NCBI RefSeq assembly: GCF_002056795.1
Contig: NZ_CP020104.1
Location: 6,395,501 to 6,459,500 of the forward strand
Length of the DNA stretch: 64,000 nucleotides
Source: Spirosoma aerolatum
GTDB taxonomy: Bacteria > Bacteroidota > Bacteroidia > Cytophagales > Spirosomataceae
Direction: 5' to 3'
The notes under the pieces: generated by a model
What the model was told of the DNA's origin: nothing
Databases searched by the model: none
The model's input: the letters and a program-made list of their open reading frames with translations, nothing else
In this document: in pieces, positions 8,936 through 17,041 of the stretch
How positions within the stretch are numbered: position 1 is the first letter of the stretch
Layout: every line of letters begins with the position of its first letter
Made by a program: the position numbers and the translations under genes

Positions 8936-8993
8936 GTAAGGCGGGTGGAAACCCTCGCCTGACAACTATAGTTGCGGATTTCCCCCGCATTAC
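8936..8993. repeat. REP-like palindrome, copy B
   Basis: Arms 8936-8954 and 8975-8993 with a GTAAnGCGGG core, the most diverged of the three copies. It occupies the gap between the MarR gene and fahA. Confidence 0.65.
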
Positions 8994-9002
8994 ACATTAC
9001 CT

Positions 9003-10193
9003 ATGTACGGCATTTTCAGTTACGGCATTGCTTCGCCCCGCGTCGGGTTCAAACACGGCGATTATGCGCTTGATCTGGAAGTGGTTGGGTTGCTAGGTTA
9101 TTTCAACGATCTGGCCATTGACCCGGCCGTTTTTGCTCAACCTGTACTGAATGGGTTCATCGCCCTGGGTAAGCCTACGCACCTTGCTGTTCGGCAACGA
9201 CTGAAAGAGCTTTTAGCCGATGAAGCCCACGCCTTTGACGATGTGCATGATCAGGTTTTTATTCACCAATCGCGCGTACAGATGCACTTGCCAGTTCGCA
9301 TTGGCGACTATACTGATTTTTATGCGGGTATCCATCATGCCGAGAATGTAGGGCGTATGTTCCGGCCCAATGCGGACCCACTACTACCCAACTACAGACA
9401 TATGCCGGTAGCCTATCATGGGCGAGCCTCTTCCATTGTGGTGTCCGGCACGCCCATTCGCCGACCGAATGGGCAATTCCTGGATGGTGATAAACAACCC
9501 GTTTTCGGACCGTCGCAGAAGCTGGATTTTGAGCTGGAACTGGGATTGGTTATTGGAAAATCAAATCCATTGGGCGAACCTGTTTCGATAGCCGAGGCCG
9601 AAGATTACATTTTTGGTGTTACGCTCTTTAACGACTGGTCGGCCCGCGACATACAGCGGTGGGAGTACCAACCGCTGGGCCCATTTCTGGGTAAAAATTT
9701 TGCCTCCAGTATCTCAGCCTGGGTCGTTCCTCTTGCAGATCTGGAACCGTTTCGTGTAGTAGGCCCAACGCAACAACCAACGCCCCTACCCTATCTACAA
9801 AGCAACCATCCAGCTCATTTCGACCTGGACCTGGAAGTCTGGCTACAACCCGCCGATCATGACGAAATCTGTATTAGCCGAACCAATACCCGGTATCTTT
9901 ACTGGAGTTTTGCACAAATGATTACACACCATACCGTTAATGGCTGCAACCTGAACGTTGGGGATATACTGGCTACGGGTACAATTTCGGGGCCCGAAGC
10001 GTCGGACCATTTGCCAGGTAGCTACGGTTCACTACTTGAACTAAGCTGGAACGGTGAACATCCGCTGCATATCTCCGAATCTGTAACCCGAACCTTCCTG
10101 GTCGATGGTGACCAGGTAACGCTTCGCGCTACGGCTCGAAACAAACATAAGGCCATTGAACTTGGTGAAGTAGCAGGCAAAATCTATTCATGA
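9003..10193 (+). CDS. fahA: Fumarylacetoacetase
   Basis: Last enzyme of tyrosine degradation, splitting fumarylacetoacetate to fumarate and acetoacetate. Metal and catalytic residues line up with the mammalian enzyme at constant offset: Asp105 (DYTDFY), His112 (GIHHAENVG), Glu177 and Glu179 (DFELELG) and Asp211 (FNDWSARD). Its 396 residues form the SH3-like N-terminal domain plus the FAH domain. The stop codon overlaps the start of the flavin-reductase-like gene by four bases (ATGA), implying translational coupling. Maleylacetoacetate isomerase, the step before it, is absent from the operon. Confidence 0.95.
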   Translation: MYGIFSYGIASPRVGFKHGDYALDLEVVGLLGYFNDLAIDPAVFAQPVLNGFIALGKPTHLAVRQRLKELLADEAHAFDDVHDQVFIHQSRVQMHLPVRIGDYTDFYAGIHHAENVGRMFRPNADPLLPNYRHMPVAYHGRASSIVVSGTPIRRPNGQFLDGDKQPVFGPSQKLDFELELGLVIGKSNPLGEPVSIAEAEDYIFGVTLFNDWSARDIQRWEYQPLGPFLGKNFASSISAWVVPLADLEPFRVVGPTQQPTPLPYLQSNHPAHFDLDLEVWLQPADHDEICISRTNTRYLYWSFAQMITHHTVNGCNLNVGDILATGTISGPEASDHLPGSYGSLLELSWNGEHPLHISESVTRTFLVDGDQVTLRATARNKHKAIELGEVAGKIYS

Positions 10194-11083
10194 AAACCGT
10201 CAACCCCGCCGACTTAGCCCCAAACGAATTTTATCGGTACATGATCGGTACTGTAGGGCCCCGGCCCATTGCGTTTGCCAGTACCGTTGATTCGCAAGGC
10301 AATGTGAACCTGAGTCCGTTCAGTTTTTTCAACATCGCCGGATACAACCCTCCGACGTTGATTTTCATACCAACCATTAACCGACATGGCCACAAAAAGC
10401 ACACGTTACTCAATCTGGGAGAAGTGGGCGAAGTGGTGATCAATATCGTCAACTACGCGATGGTTGAACAGATGTCGCTGACGAGTGCCGAATTTGAACG
10501 GGGCATCAATGAATTCGAAAAAGGCGGGTTCACAGCCATCCCCTCGGATCGGGTCCGTCCACCCCGTGTGGCTGAATCACCTGCGTCCTACGAATGCCTG
10601 GTCCGACAGATCATTCCAATGAACCAACAGGCCGACTTACCCGGAGCGGGGCATTTGGTCGTTTGCGAAATTATCATGGCTCATTTTCAGGACACTATTT
10701 TCGATGAAGCCGGTTTGATTGATCCTCACCGGATTGATCTGATCGGTCGTATGGGCGGAGACTGGTACGCACGGGCGCAGGGCGATGCACTATTTGAAGT
10801 GGCTCGCCCGAAAGTAGGGCTTGGCGTCGATCAGATTCCGGCTTCAATTCGGAACAGCGCCATTTTATCCGGGAATGATCTGGGAAAATTGGGAAGTTTT
10901 GCGGCTCTGCCTACGCCAGAGGAAATCAGTACCTATCGGGAATCGGGAATTCTACATGAGTTATTCGAAGAAGCCAGGTACGGTTGCCAGTACTTACCCG
11001 ACTTGCTACATCTTCGGGCGAAACAACTACTGGCCGATAACAATGTGAAAGACGCCTGGCTGACATTGCTACAACGGGCTTAA
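10190..11083 (+). CDS. Flavin-reductase-like FMN-binding split-barrel protein
   Basis: Member of the flavin reductase-like domain family (about residues 8-190). VGPRPIAFASTVDSQGNVNL and SPFSFFNIAGYNPPTLIF form the FMN-binding face. At 297 residues it has an extra C-terminal helical segment of about 90 residues beyond the usual domain. It is translationally coupled to fahA, so it belongs to the aromatic pathway, but no step of that pathway needs a flavin reductase. It might supply reduced flavin to an oxygenase encoded elsewhere, or act on a pathway-derived compound; both ideas are inference. The stop codon enters a perfect 33-bp hairpin. Confidence 0.8.
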   Translation: MKTVNPADLAPNEFYRYMIGTVGPRPIAFASTVDSQGNVNLSPFSFFNIAGYNPPTLIFIPTINRHGHKKHTLLNLGEVGEVVINIVNYAMVEQMSLTSAEFERGINEFEKGGFTAIPSDRVRPPRVAESPASYECLVRQIIPMNQQADLPGAGHLVVCEIIMAHFQDTIFDEAGLIDPHRIDLIGRMGGDWYARAQGDALFEVARPKVGLGVDQIPASIRNSAILSGNDLGKLGSFAALPTPEEISTYRESGILHELFEEARYGCQYLPDLLHLRAKQLLADNNVKDAWLTLLQRA

Positions 11084-11163
11084 ATAAATAGAACACGGAT
11101 TTTTATGATGATTAAGATCTGTGTCAATCATAATCATCATAAAAATCCGTGTTCTATTTATTT
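11082..11163. terminator. Perfect 33-bp hairpin between convergent genes
   Basis: Arms 11082-11114 and 11131-11163 are identical when inverted, with a 16-base loop. The left arm covers the flavin reductase stop codon and the right arm covers the last codons and stop of the convergent transporter gene. Probably a two-way terminator. Confidence 0.8.
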
Positions 11164-12713
11164 GTTAGATACTTAACCAAATCCTCAATAGTCTTAATGC
11201 CTAATTGATTAGCTTGCTCGCGTCGCATCATCAGGCAATAGCTATTGTTAAAGCCTAGCGGCCTCAGCCAATCCAATTGATACTGCTGCTGAAATTGCTG
11301 CCGGACATACTGATAAATTGTATCCGATTGCATCGGCAGATGCGCCAACACGCTCGCTGAAGGCTGTAAAACCACCAGCAATCCCGTACCTGTGTATTCT
11401 GGATAAAAATCAATCGCTCCAGTTCGCAAGGCATCGAAACAGATTTGGGTTCCCCCTAACCCCGTTTTAGTAGCGACCCGTAGTTGTGTATGTCCTTCGA
11501 TCAATTGACGATAAATTTCGGCCAGAATATATTGCTCCGTAAATACTTTCGAACCCATCACAACGGTTTCAGCGCGTTCGCCCGGTTGTGGCTGTTTGTA
11601 TAAGTCAAGCTGGTTTAAAAAATTACGCGCCACAGCCTCCGGCGACTGCTTTTGATAATCGACCTGATAATTCAGTGCTGTCATAACCGAATCAGTCAAC
11701 TGACCAGCCAGCCGATTCAAGGTTTGCCCCAACGCTGGGAAACGATTCAATACTGCCTGCCGAATAACCGGGGCCGCATCGTAGGGTGGAAAGGCATGCC
11801 GATTATCGGTTAGTACCAGCAGATCATATGCTTTAATTCGTCCATCGGTCGAGTAACCACTAATGATATCGACTTGCCCCCGGTGAATGGCTTCATACAT
11901 CAGGTTCTGATCGATCAGGCGCGGGCGAAGGGTCAGACCGTACGTTTTCTGTAAACCGGGGTAGCCATCAGCCCGGCCGTAAAATTCATGCGCAAACCCG
12001 GCCACCAACCTGTCCTGCTGACCCGGTAGCCAGTAAAAAGCGGATAAAAACGGCATAAGGAGCACAAAAACCAATGCGCCAACGCGAAGCTTGCGTACCG
12101 ACAATCGTTGCAATCGGGCGAGAGCCGCATCGAAACCAACCGCTAATAAGGCTGCTGGAATAGCACCCGCCAGCATCATATTTACATTGCTAAGGGCAAT
12201 ACCACTAAAAATAAATTCACCCAGTCCACCGGCAGCCACATAAGCCGCCAGCGTAGCTACCCCTACATTAATAACCGTTGCGGTACGAACTCCTGCGAAA
12301 ATCACAGGAAGTGCCAGAGGCAACTCCACTTTTGTTAACACCTGCCCATCGGTCATGCCAATACCACGAGCGGCCTCTTTCACCGACGCATCCACTTCCT
12401 TAATGCCTACATACGTATTTCGGATTATGGGCAGGAGCGCATATAGAAAAAGTGCCATCAGCGCCGGGCCAACCCCGATACCTAAAACTGGAATCAGGAA
12501 ACCAAGTAAGGCCACGCTAGGAACTGTTTGTAACACACCGGCTATACCTAATACGCTACCCGCTAATCGAGAACGACGCGAAATCAGAATGCCCAACGGC
12601 ACACCCAACAACAGAGCCAGGAATAAAGACACAGCCGTTAGGCCGATATGCGTCAGCGTTTGCTCCAGCAATTTATCGGCATGCTCCCGAACAAACGTCA
12701 CGAAATCAGTCAT
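11154..12713 (-). CDS. Osmolyte ABC transporter: permease fused to circularly permuted binding domain
   Basis: Inner-membrane part of a glycine betaine/choline-type importer. Residues 1-225 are the permease with several membrane segments and the EAA-like loop (VKEAARGIGMTDGQVLTKVELP). Residues 235-519 are an OpuAC-type ligand-binding domain exposed to the periplasm. The order of its halves is unusual. The part with HEFYGRADGYPGL, SGYSTDGRIKAYDL and LNYQVDYQKQSPEAVARNFL (235-370) comes first. The part that normally opens the domain, MGSKVFTEQYILAEIY, GLGGTQICFDAL and FYPEYTGTG, follows (382-519) and ends at IKTIEDLVKYLTNK. The start overlaps the ATPase gene by 8 bases. Ligand not proven. Confidence 0.9.
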   Translation of the reverse strand: MTDFVTFVREHADKLLEQTLTHIGLTAVSLFLALLLGVPLGILISRRSRLAGSVLGIAGVLQTVPSVALLGFLIPVLGIGVGPALMALFLYALLPIIRNTYVGIKEVDASVKEAARGIGMTDGQVLTKVELPLALPVIFAGVRTATVINVGVATLAAYVAAGGLGEFIFSGIALSNVNMMLAGAIPAALLAVGFDAALARLQRLSVRKLRVGALVFVLLMPFLSAFYWLPGQQDRLVAGFAHEFYGRADGYPGLQKTYGLTLRPRLIDQNLMYEAIHRGQVDIISGYSTDGRIKAYDLLVLTDNRHAFPPYDAAPVIRQAVLNRFPALGQTLNRLAGQLTDSVMTALNYQVDYQKQSPEAVARNFLNQLDLYKQPQPGERAETVVMGSKVFTEQYILAEIYRQLIEGHTQLRVATKTGLGGTQICFDALRTGAIDFYPEYTGTGLLVVLQPSASVLAHLPMQSDTIYQYVRQQFQQQYQLDWLRPLGFNNSYCLMMRREQANQLGIKTIEDLVKYLTNK

Positions 12714-13440
12714 GCAGACGGTGGGGTTTATCGTCCATAAAATCCCGAACGAAATCAGAAACAGGTGATTTCAGTAATGCATCGGGCGTGCCCATCTGCA
12801 CAATCTGTCCAGCATCCATCAGGGCGATACGGTCGGCCAGTTCCAGCGCTTCGTTCACATCATGGGTCACCAGCACCACTGTTGTTTCGCGTAACTCATT
12901 CAGACCGAATAATTCCCGACGAACCTGCCGACGTGTAAATGGGTCAAGGGCACCAAACGGCTCATCCATCAGCACAACGGGTGGCCGGACCGCCAATGCC
13001 CTCGCCAACCCCACCCGCTGGCGCTGGCCCCCACTCAATTCGGCCGGATACCGAGACAACAGCGTTTGAGGCAGCCGCAGTTTATCAATCAGTTCGCTGA
13101 TACGTTCCTGAATAGTCTCTGACTCCCAGCCAAGTAATTTAGGAACGGTTGCAATAGCCTCGGCAACTGTATAATGGGGAAACAATCCTCCATCCTGAAT
13201 GACATACCCAATCCGTCGCCGAAGCTCGAAAGTAGCTTGTTTCCTCACATCAACTCCATCCAAGCTGATTGAACCACTGGTCGGTTCAATCAGCCGATTA
13301 ATCATTTTCAGGGTTGTCGTTTTACCGCACCCGCTCGTGCCTAACAACACTAGTGTTTCACCCTTTGCAACGTTGAGCGAGAGATCAAAAACGGCCGTAT
13401 GTGAAGCAAACTGTTTGGTGAGGTTCCGGATTTCAATCAT
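12706..13440 (-). CDS. Osmolyte ABC transporter ATP-binding protein
   Basis: Energises the fused permease/binding protein that follows it. Complete ABC domain of 244 residues: Walker A GTSGCGKTT, Q-loop YVIQDGGLF, signature LSGGQRQRVGLARAL, Walker B VVLMDEPFGALD and switch His in LVTHDVNEALELAD. It is closest in feel to OpuBA/ProV-type ATPases, but lacks the C-terminal CBS domains that sense ionic strength in OpuA/ProV; it ends soon after the D-loop region. It overlaps the permease gene by 8 bases and lies 28 bases after the CocE-type hydrolase, so all three could share a transcript. Confidence 0.92.
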   Translation of the reverse strand: MIEIRNLTKQFASHTAVFDLSLNVAKGETLVLLGTSGCGKTTTLKMINRLIEPTSGSISLDGVDVRKQATFELRRRIGYVIQDGGLFPHYTVAEAIATVPKLLGWESETIQERISELIDKLRLPQTLLSRYPAELSGGQRQRVGLARALAVRPPVVLMDEPFGALDPFTRRQVRRELFGLNELRETTVVLVTHDVNEALELADRIALMDAGQIVQMGTPDALLKSPVSDFVRDFMDDKPHRLHD

Positions 13441-13468
13441 TCTGCAAAGCCAACCGTAGATACAAAGA

Positions 13469-15388
13469 TTACTTCAATACCTGAACTTCGATCACGGAAT
13501 CGTCATACACTCGATGGGTCGCTTTCTGAAAATCGGTAGCATCAGCTTTATAGATATTATCCACGTATTTCTGCGGGTTTCGGTCGATGAGCGGGAACCA
13601 CGTACTTTGCACCTGGATCATGATCCGATGGCCTTTTTTAAAGGTATGCATCACGTCCTGCAACCGGAACGTAACGTCTGTTTTTTCGCCCGGTTTGAAC
13701 GGTTCGGGCTTTTCAAACGAATTACGGAAACGTCCACGGATGGCTTCCGAACGGACCATTTGCTGATAATTCCCCAGGGTGATATTCTTATTCGGCATGT
13801 AGGCATGATTCGGTTCATTGGGCGGATATACGTCGATCAACTTAACGACCCAGTCGGCGTCGGTACCTGTCGTACTTACCTTGAGTTTCGCAGTGATTTC
13901 GCCCCCCAGTGTCAGGTCTTCTGTCAGTACATCGGTCTGGAATGTCAAGACATCAGGCCGACGACTGGCAAACCGCTGATCTTCTGACATATAATTGAAC
14001 GGTGTAAATCCCTGCAAGGTGGTAATATCTTCGGTATACGGAACCGGCTTCATCGGATCACTGACAAATTCGGAGTAGCCGTTTCCGGCCTGTTGGGCTA
14101 ACTGCCCATTGCTTGACAAATAGAATGACGTTGGCTGCGCATTGGCAGCTGGCCACTTATCGAACGTTTTCCACTCCTTCTTTCCGGTATCGAACAGATA
14201 CGCTTCGGGCAATCCGGTCTTTCCATCGCCCGCACCTTTCAGGAAATGGGTAAAGAATTTCGCTTCAATATTACGCTGATAAAACGTGGCAATGCTATCG
14301 CCAAAATAGATATTACTATGCAGGGTATGCCCCGTTTCGGCCGACCAGCGTCCATGCCCGAACGGTCCCATTACCAGGGTGTTATACGTACCCGCATTAT
14401 TCTTTTCTATTGTCTTGTAGATGTTCAGTGGCCCGTACAAATCTTCAGCGTCGAACCAGCCGCCGACGGTCATTACGGCATGGTTGATATTTTTGAGGTG
14501 TGGAATAATGCTCCGCTTCTGCCAGAACTCATCGTAGTTCGGGTGGTCGACGGTTTCCTGCCAGAAGAAATTGTCCTTGTAATACTTGTCGGCATTTTTC
14601 AGGGGGCCTAAATCATACTGCCACTGAAAGCCATCTTTCGTTCCGGTGTTAATCATCTGGCTGGCAAACCAGGGCTGCGTTGTAGGAGCAGGATGCTGGA
14701 TACCGAACACCGGGTAGGTGAAAATATAGGCCTGAATGAAAGCCCCATTATGGTGAAAATCATCAAAAAAGAAGTCCGAAACGGGTGCTTGTGGCGAAGA
14801 AGCTTTTAGCGCCGGATGCGCACCAACAGCCCCCGCAACGGTATAGAAACCGGGGTAGCTAATCCCCCACTGCCCTACCCGACCGTTGTTGTTCGGTACA
14901 TTTTTGAGCAACCACTCGATAGTATCATAGGTATCCGAGCTTTCATCGACCAATGTGCTGCTAACGGGTTTGGTCGCGCTCTTTTTACCCTTACTTTTGG
15001 CAGTAGGAGTTGGCTGCTGGTCTGTAACGGTCGGGGTCATGTTCGTCCAAACTCCCTCCGACTCCCAGCGCCCACGAACATCCTGATACACAAAAATATA
15101 CTTCTCGCGCATGAGCGTTTTGGATGGCCCTACCTGTGCCGGGTAGGCATCAGGACCGTAAGGCGCCACGCTGTAGCAGGTCCGCTGCATCAGAAACGGA
15201 TATTTCGTTGTTGCCGAGGCATCTTTGGGGACATACACAGCTGTATGCAGTTTTATCCCGTCGCGCATCGGAATCTTGTATTCAAATTTCTGGTAGTTCT
15301 CCTTAACGAAATTGCCCGATGCTGTCGATTGCGCCTGTACTGAAACCGTTCCGAGCAGGAGAAGTAGAGCGTAAAACCACTGTTTCAT
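13469..15388 (-). CDS. Secreted CocE/NonD-type (S15) hydrolase
   Basis: Serine hydrolase of the X-Pro dipeptidyl-peptidase S15/CocE superfamily, likely acting on acylated amino acids, peptides or antibiotic-like esters/amides in the periplasm. A signal peptide ends at about residue 20 (VSVQAQ). The catalytic Ser is Ser177 in GQWGISYPGF, the Asp lies in TVGGWFDAED, and the His is in MGPFGHGRWS. A C-terminal jelly-roll (X-Pro peptidase C-terminal domain) follows. A low-complexity insert of about 30 residues (around 118-150, rich in Thr, Pro and Lys) sits in the alpha/beta-hydrolase domain and looks like an exposed loop. Substrate unknown. Confidence 0.9.
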   Translation of the reverse strand: MKQWFYALLLLLGTVSVQAQSTASGNFVKENYQKFEYKIPMRDGIKLHTAVYVPKDASATTKYPFLMQRTCYSVAPYGPDAYPAQVGPSKTLMREKYIFVYQDVRGRWESEGVWTNMTPTVTDQQPTPTAKSKGKKSATKPVSSTLVDESSDTYDTIEWLLKNVPNNNGRVGQWGISYPGFYTVAGAVGAHPALKASSPQAPVSDFFFDDFHHNGAFIQAYIFTYPVFGIQHPAPTTQPWFASQMINTGTKDGFQWQYDLGPLKNADKYYKDNFFWQETVDHPNYDEFWQKRSIIPHLKNINHAVMTVGGWFDAEDLYGPLNIYKTIEKNNAGTYNTLVMGPFGHGRWSAETGHTLHSNIYFGDSIATFYQRNIEAKFFTHFLKGAGDGKTGLPEAYLFDTGKKEWKTFDKWPAANAQPTSFYLSSNGQLAQQAGNGYSEFVSDPMKPVPYTEDITTLQGFTPFNYMSEDQRFASRRPDVLTFQTDVLTEDLTLGGEITAKLKVSTTGTDADWVVKLIDVYPPNEPNHAYMPNKNITLGNYQQMVRSEAIRGRFRNSFEKPEPFKPGEKTDVTFRLQDVMHTFKKGHRIMIQVQSTWFPLIDRNPQKYVDNIYKADATDFQKATHRVYDDSVIEVQVLK

Positions 15389-15489
15389 GTTAATGATAAG
15401 CTAAGAGGAGTTGACTGTTGTAAAGATAGTGGCTATCCGTTCGAAAACGGCACAAAAAACGCCCACTTTACCGCAGGCGACTTTTGTAA

Positions 15490-15730
15490 GTATTGGGAGT
15501 AGGTTTTCGAAGGTGAAATCTACTCCCTTTTCAAGCAGAGAATCGATTTGTTACAGCATAATTCGTCCAGCTTCGAACGCTTCTGAGTCGGGTCGAAAGG
15601 GCGACAATCCTCTCGCTATTTCATCAGCATTGACAAATTCCCAGACATTTAGGATTTCTGGTAACAGCGTATAAGCAGTTGTCGTTTTTCCGGCTCCGTT
15701 AGGTCTGGCCAGAATATACAAATTCGGCAT
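15490..15730 (-). pseudogene. Remnant of a zeta-toxin-like P-loop ATPase gene
   Basis: Reads MPNLYILARPNGAGKTTTAY, then VNADEIARGLSPF and EAGRIML, the standard start of zeta-toxin-like ATPases, and then hits a TAA at 15551-15553. The same frame continues past the stop with QIDSLLEKGVDFTFE, which is the next family segment, before similarity fades. So it is a premature stop in a once longer gene, followed by loss of the distal half. The first Gly of the P-loop is also replaced (ARPNGAGKT instead of AGPNGAGKT). The longer open frame from 15769 overlaps the XRE gene and is less likely to be the original start. Confidence 0.75.
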
Positions 15731-15734
15731 CGTA

Positions 15735-15935
15735 TCAATCGGTGTCTTCGAGCGTAAAGATATGCTCAACCGGTTTGCCGAAAACCTGGGCCAGTTTTAG
15801 GGCCAATATCGTCGACGGTACGTAACGTCCGGCTTCAATGGAGTTGATCGTTTGACGGCTCACCCCAATCCGATCAGCTAGGTCAGCCTGCGACAGGCTT
15901 TGTTCGGCTCGTTCAACTTTCAGTCGGTTTTTCAT
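15735..15935 (-). CDS. Small XRE-family regulator
   Basis: 66-residue Cro/CI-type DNA-binding protein made up almost entirely of the helix-turn-helix domain (LSQADLADRIGVSRQTINSI, then ALKLAQVFGKPVEHIF). Its start overlaps the end of the membrane protein gene by 23 bases, so the two are translated from one message. This regulator plus small membrane protein pairing is common in Bacteroidota and Firmicutes. Clear inverted repeats upstream of the pair suggest autoregulation. The zeta-like remnant follows five bases after its stop. Confidence 0.88.
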   Translation of the reverse strand: MKNRLKVERAEQSLSQADLADRIGVSRQTINSIEAGRYVPSTILALKLAQVFGKPVEHIFTLEDTD

Positions 15936-16374
15936 AACGTAAGATCGTGCTGCCAGACATGAGCCAGCGAAAGCGAATGATAAATACCAGCAACACCGTG
16001 AACATGTTGTAAATCATGACATTGAAGAAAGCGTTGTCATAAACCGTCAGAATAGCAATGGCCAGAATCAGGTAGTTCACGTACACGCTCCACTGCAACG
16101 CTTCGAGCCGAAGCTGACTAATCATCTCATCTTCCGTTTTCTCACGCGAGAAAGCAATGAACATTAGCCCTATAATTACACCTATACACGCCATTTCATC
16201 AGTGAGATTCTGTGGTATTACGTCGCCAGGAATTTTCCAGCCAGCAAAGGGCACAGTTAGAAACGGGATTTTGACATCAGCATAAAAAAACGCTATCCCA
16301 ATCACAAAACACGGTACAAAAATTAACCAGCCAATCAGGCGGTACGAATGCGGAAAAAGCCACTTTGTTTTCAT
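15913..16374 (-). CDS. Four-helix membrane protein paired with XRE regulator
   Basis: 153 residues with about four hydrophobic helices: near 12-30 (IGWLIFVPCFVIGIAFF), 60-75 (MACIGVIIGLMFIAF), 93-112 (VYVNYLILAIAILTVY) and 115-135. An EKTEDEMISQLRLEALQ segment on the cytoplasmic side resembles that of related regulator-linked membrane proteins. No enzymatic motif was recognised. It is the first gene of a two-gene unit with the XRE regulator and lies directly behind the repeated operator. It may pass an envelope signal to the regulator, but that is inference. Confidence 0.72.
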   Translation of the reverse strand: MKTKWLFPHSYRLIGWLIFVPCFVIGIAFFYADVKIPFLTVPFAGWKIPGDVIPQNLTDEMACIGVIIGLMFIAFSREKTEDEMISQLRLEALQWSVYVNYLILAIAILTVYDNAFFNVMIYNMFTVLLVFIIRFRWLMSGSTILRYEKPTES

Positions 16375-16380
16375 GGTTAT

Positions 16381-16442
16381 GTAAAGTTTGTTTTACACAG
16401 CAAACGTAAAATAGATTTTCCATATTGTAAAATAAACTTTAC
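16381..16442. promoter_or_regulatory. Triple operator of the XRE/membrane protein unit
   Basis: GTAAAGTTTGTTTTAC at 16381-16396 and its near-exact inverse GTAAAATAAACTTTAC at 16427-16442 differ at one base. Each is itself close to a GTAAA-N6-TTTAC palindrome. A degenerate third copy lies at 16406-16421. The sites begin 6 bases before the start codon of the unit, as expected for autorepression. Confidence 0.7.
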
Positions 16443-16501
16443 ATATTAGTGAAAAATTATGAAATACGCAGAATTTCTAAATCAAGATGAAAATGAAGGA
16501 T

Positions 16502-16561
16502 TTTGTCCTTCCGACCGTAGGGAGGAATCTCAAGGTTCCTCCCTACGGTCGGAAGGACAAA
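16502..16561. terminator. Perfect 26-bp hairpin upstream of XRE unit
   Basis: Arms 16502-16527 and 16536-16561 pair perfectly around an 8-base loop, with a G+C-rich stem containing CCGACCGTAGGGAGG. It lies downstream of the minus-strand mutarotase-like gene and probably ends its transcript. Confidence 0.8.
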
Positions 16562-16601
16562 CGAGTTAGGCAAACTGAACTACCTGAAGATCATGAACGA
16601 A

Positions 16602-16928
16602 TTACAGCTTAAACAGTTGGTTCATGAGTACCCATTTTTCACCAGGTTTGGCCATGGGTAAGGCTTGCTGGTAGGTCCACATAAGTGCCTCCCACTCTTG
16701 CACTTTTGGATTGGCGGCATCGGCAGCCGCCTTGGCTTCAAACGAGAACGTCTCGTCAGTCTCCATAATCATGAACAACCGATTACCGATCCGGTAAATC
16801 TCCATGTCGGTAATGCCCGACTCGCGAATACTGGCTTCAATCTCAGGCCGGAGTCGCTCATGGTATTGTTCGTATTCGGCAATTAGAGCCGGGTCTTCTT
16901 TCAGATCAAGGGCAAAGCAGTAACGCAT
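16602..16928 (-). CDS. L-rhamnose mutarotase-like protein
   Basis: Small dimeric alpha-beta-barrel protein of the RhaM (DUF718) family, 108 residues, typical size. The diagnostic stretch is LIAEYEQYHERLRPEI with its conserved Tyr-His, followed by DMEIYRIGNRLFMIME and the C-terminal KWVLMNQLFKL (RhaM proteins end in a similar Trp-containing strand). It should speed anomer exchange of a sugar, classically L-rhamnose. No rhamnose genes are adjacent, so the true sugar may be another deoxy-sugar such as fucose. It lies downstream of manA on the same strand, separated by a long imperfect hairpin. Confidence 0.85.
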   Translation of the reverse strand: MRYCFALDLKEDPALIAEYEQYHERLRPEIEASIRESGITDMEIYRIGNRLFMIMETDETFSFEAKAAADAANPKVQEWEALMWTYQQALPMAKPGEKWVLMNQLFKL

Positions 16929-16930
16929 CC

Positions 16931-17030
16931 GAACCGGGATTAAACAGATTGATGGATTAAATCGATTTTGTTTTCAACAAAGGAAATGAACAAAATCTGT
17001 TTAATCCATCAATCGGCTAAATCCCGGTTC
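16931..17030. repeat. 43-bp imperfect hairpin between manA and the mutarotase-like gene
   Basis: Arms 16931-16973 and 16988-17030 match at 37 of 43 positions. It lies between co-directional genes, after manA and three bases before the next start codon on the minus strand. Confidence 0.75.
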
Positions 17031-17041
17031 CTGGTTCCGAC

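Noticed and set aside
15551..15769. Intact 72-residue P-loop protein
   Set aside because: Too short for its family, damaged P-loop, and the family sequence continues after the stop codon, so treated as a pseudogene.
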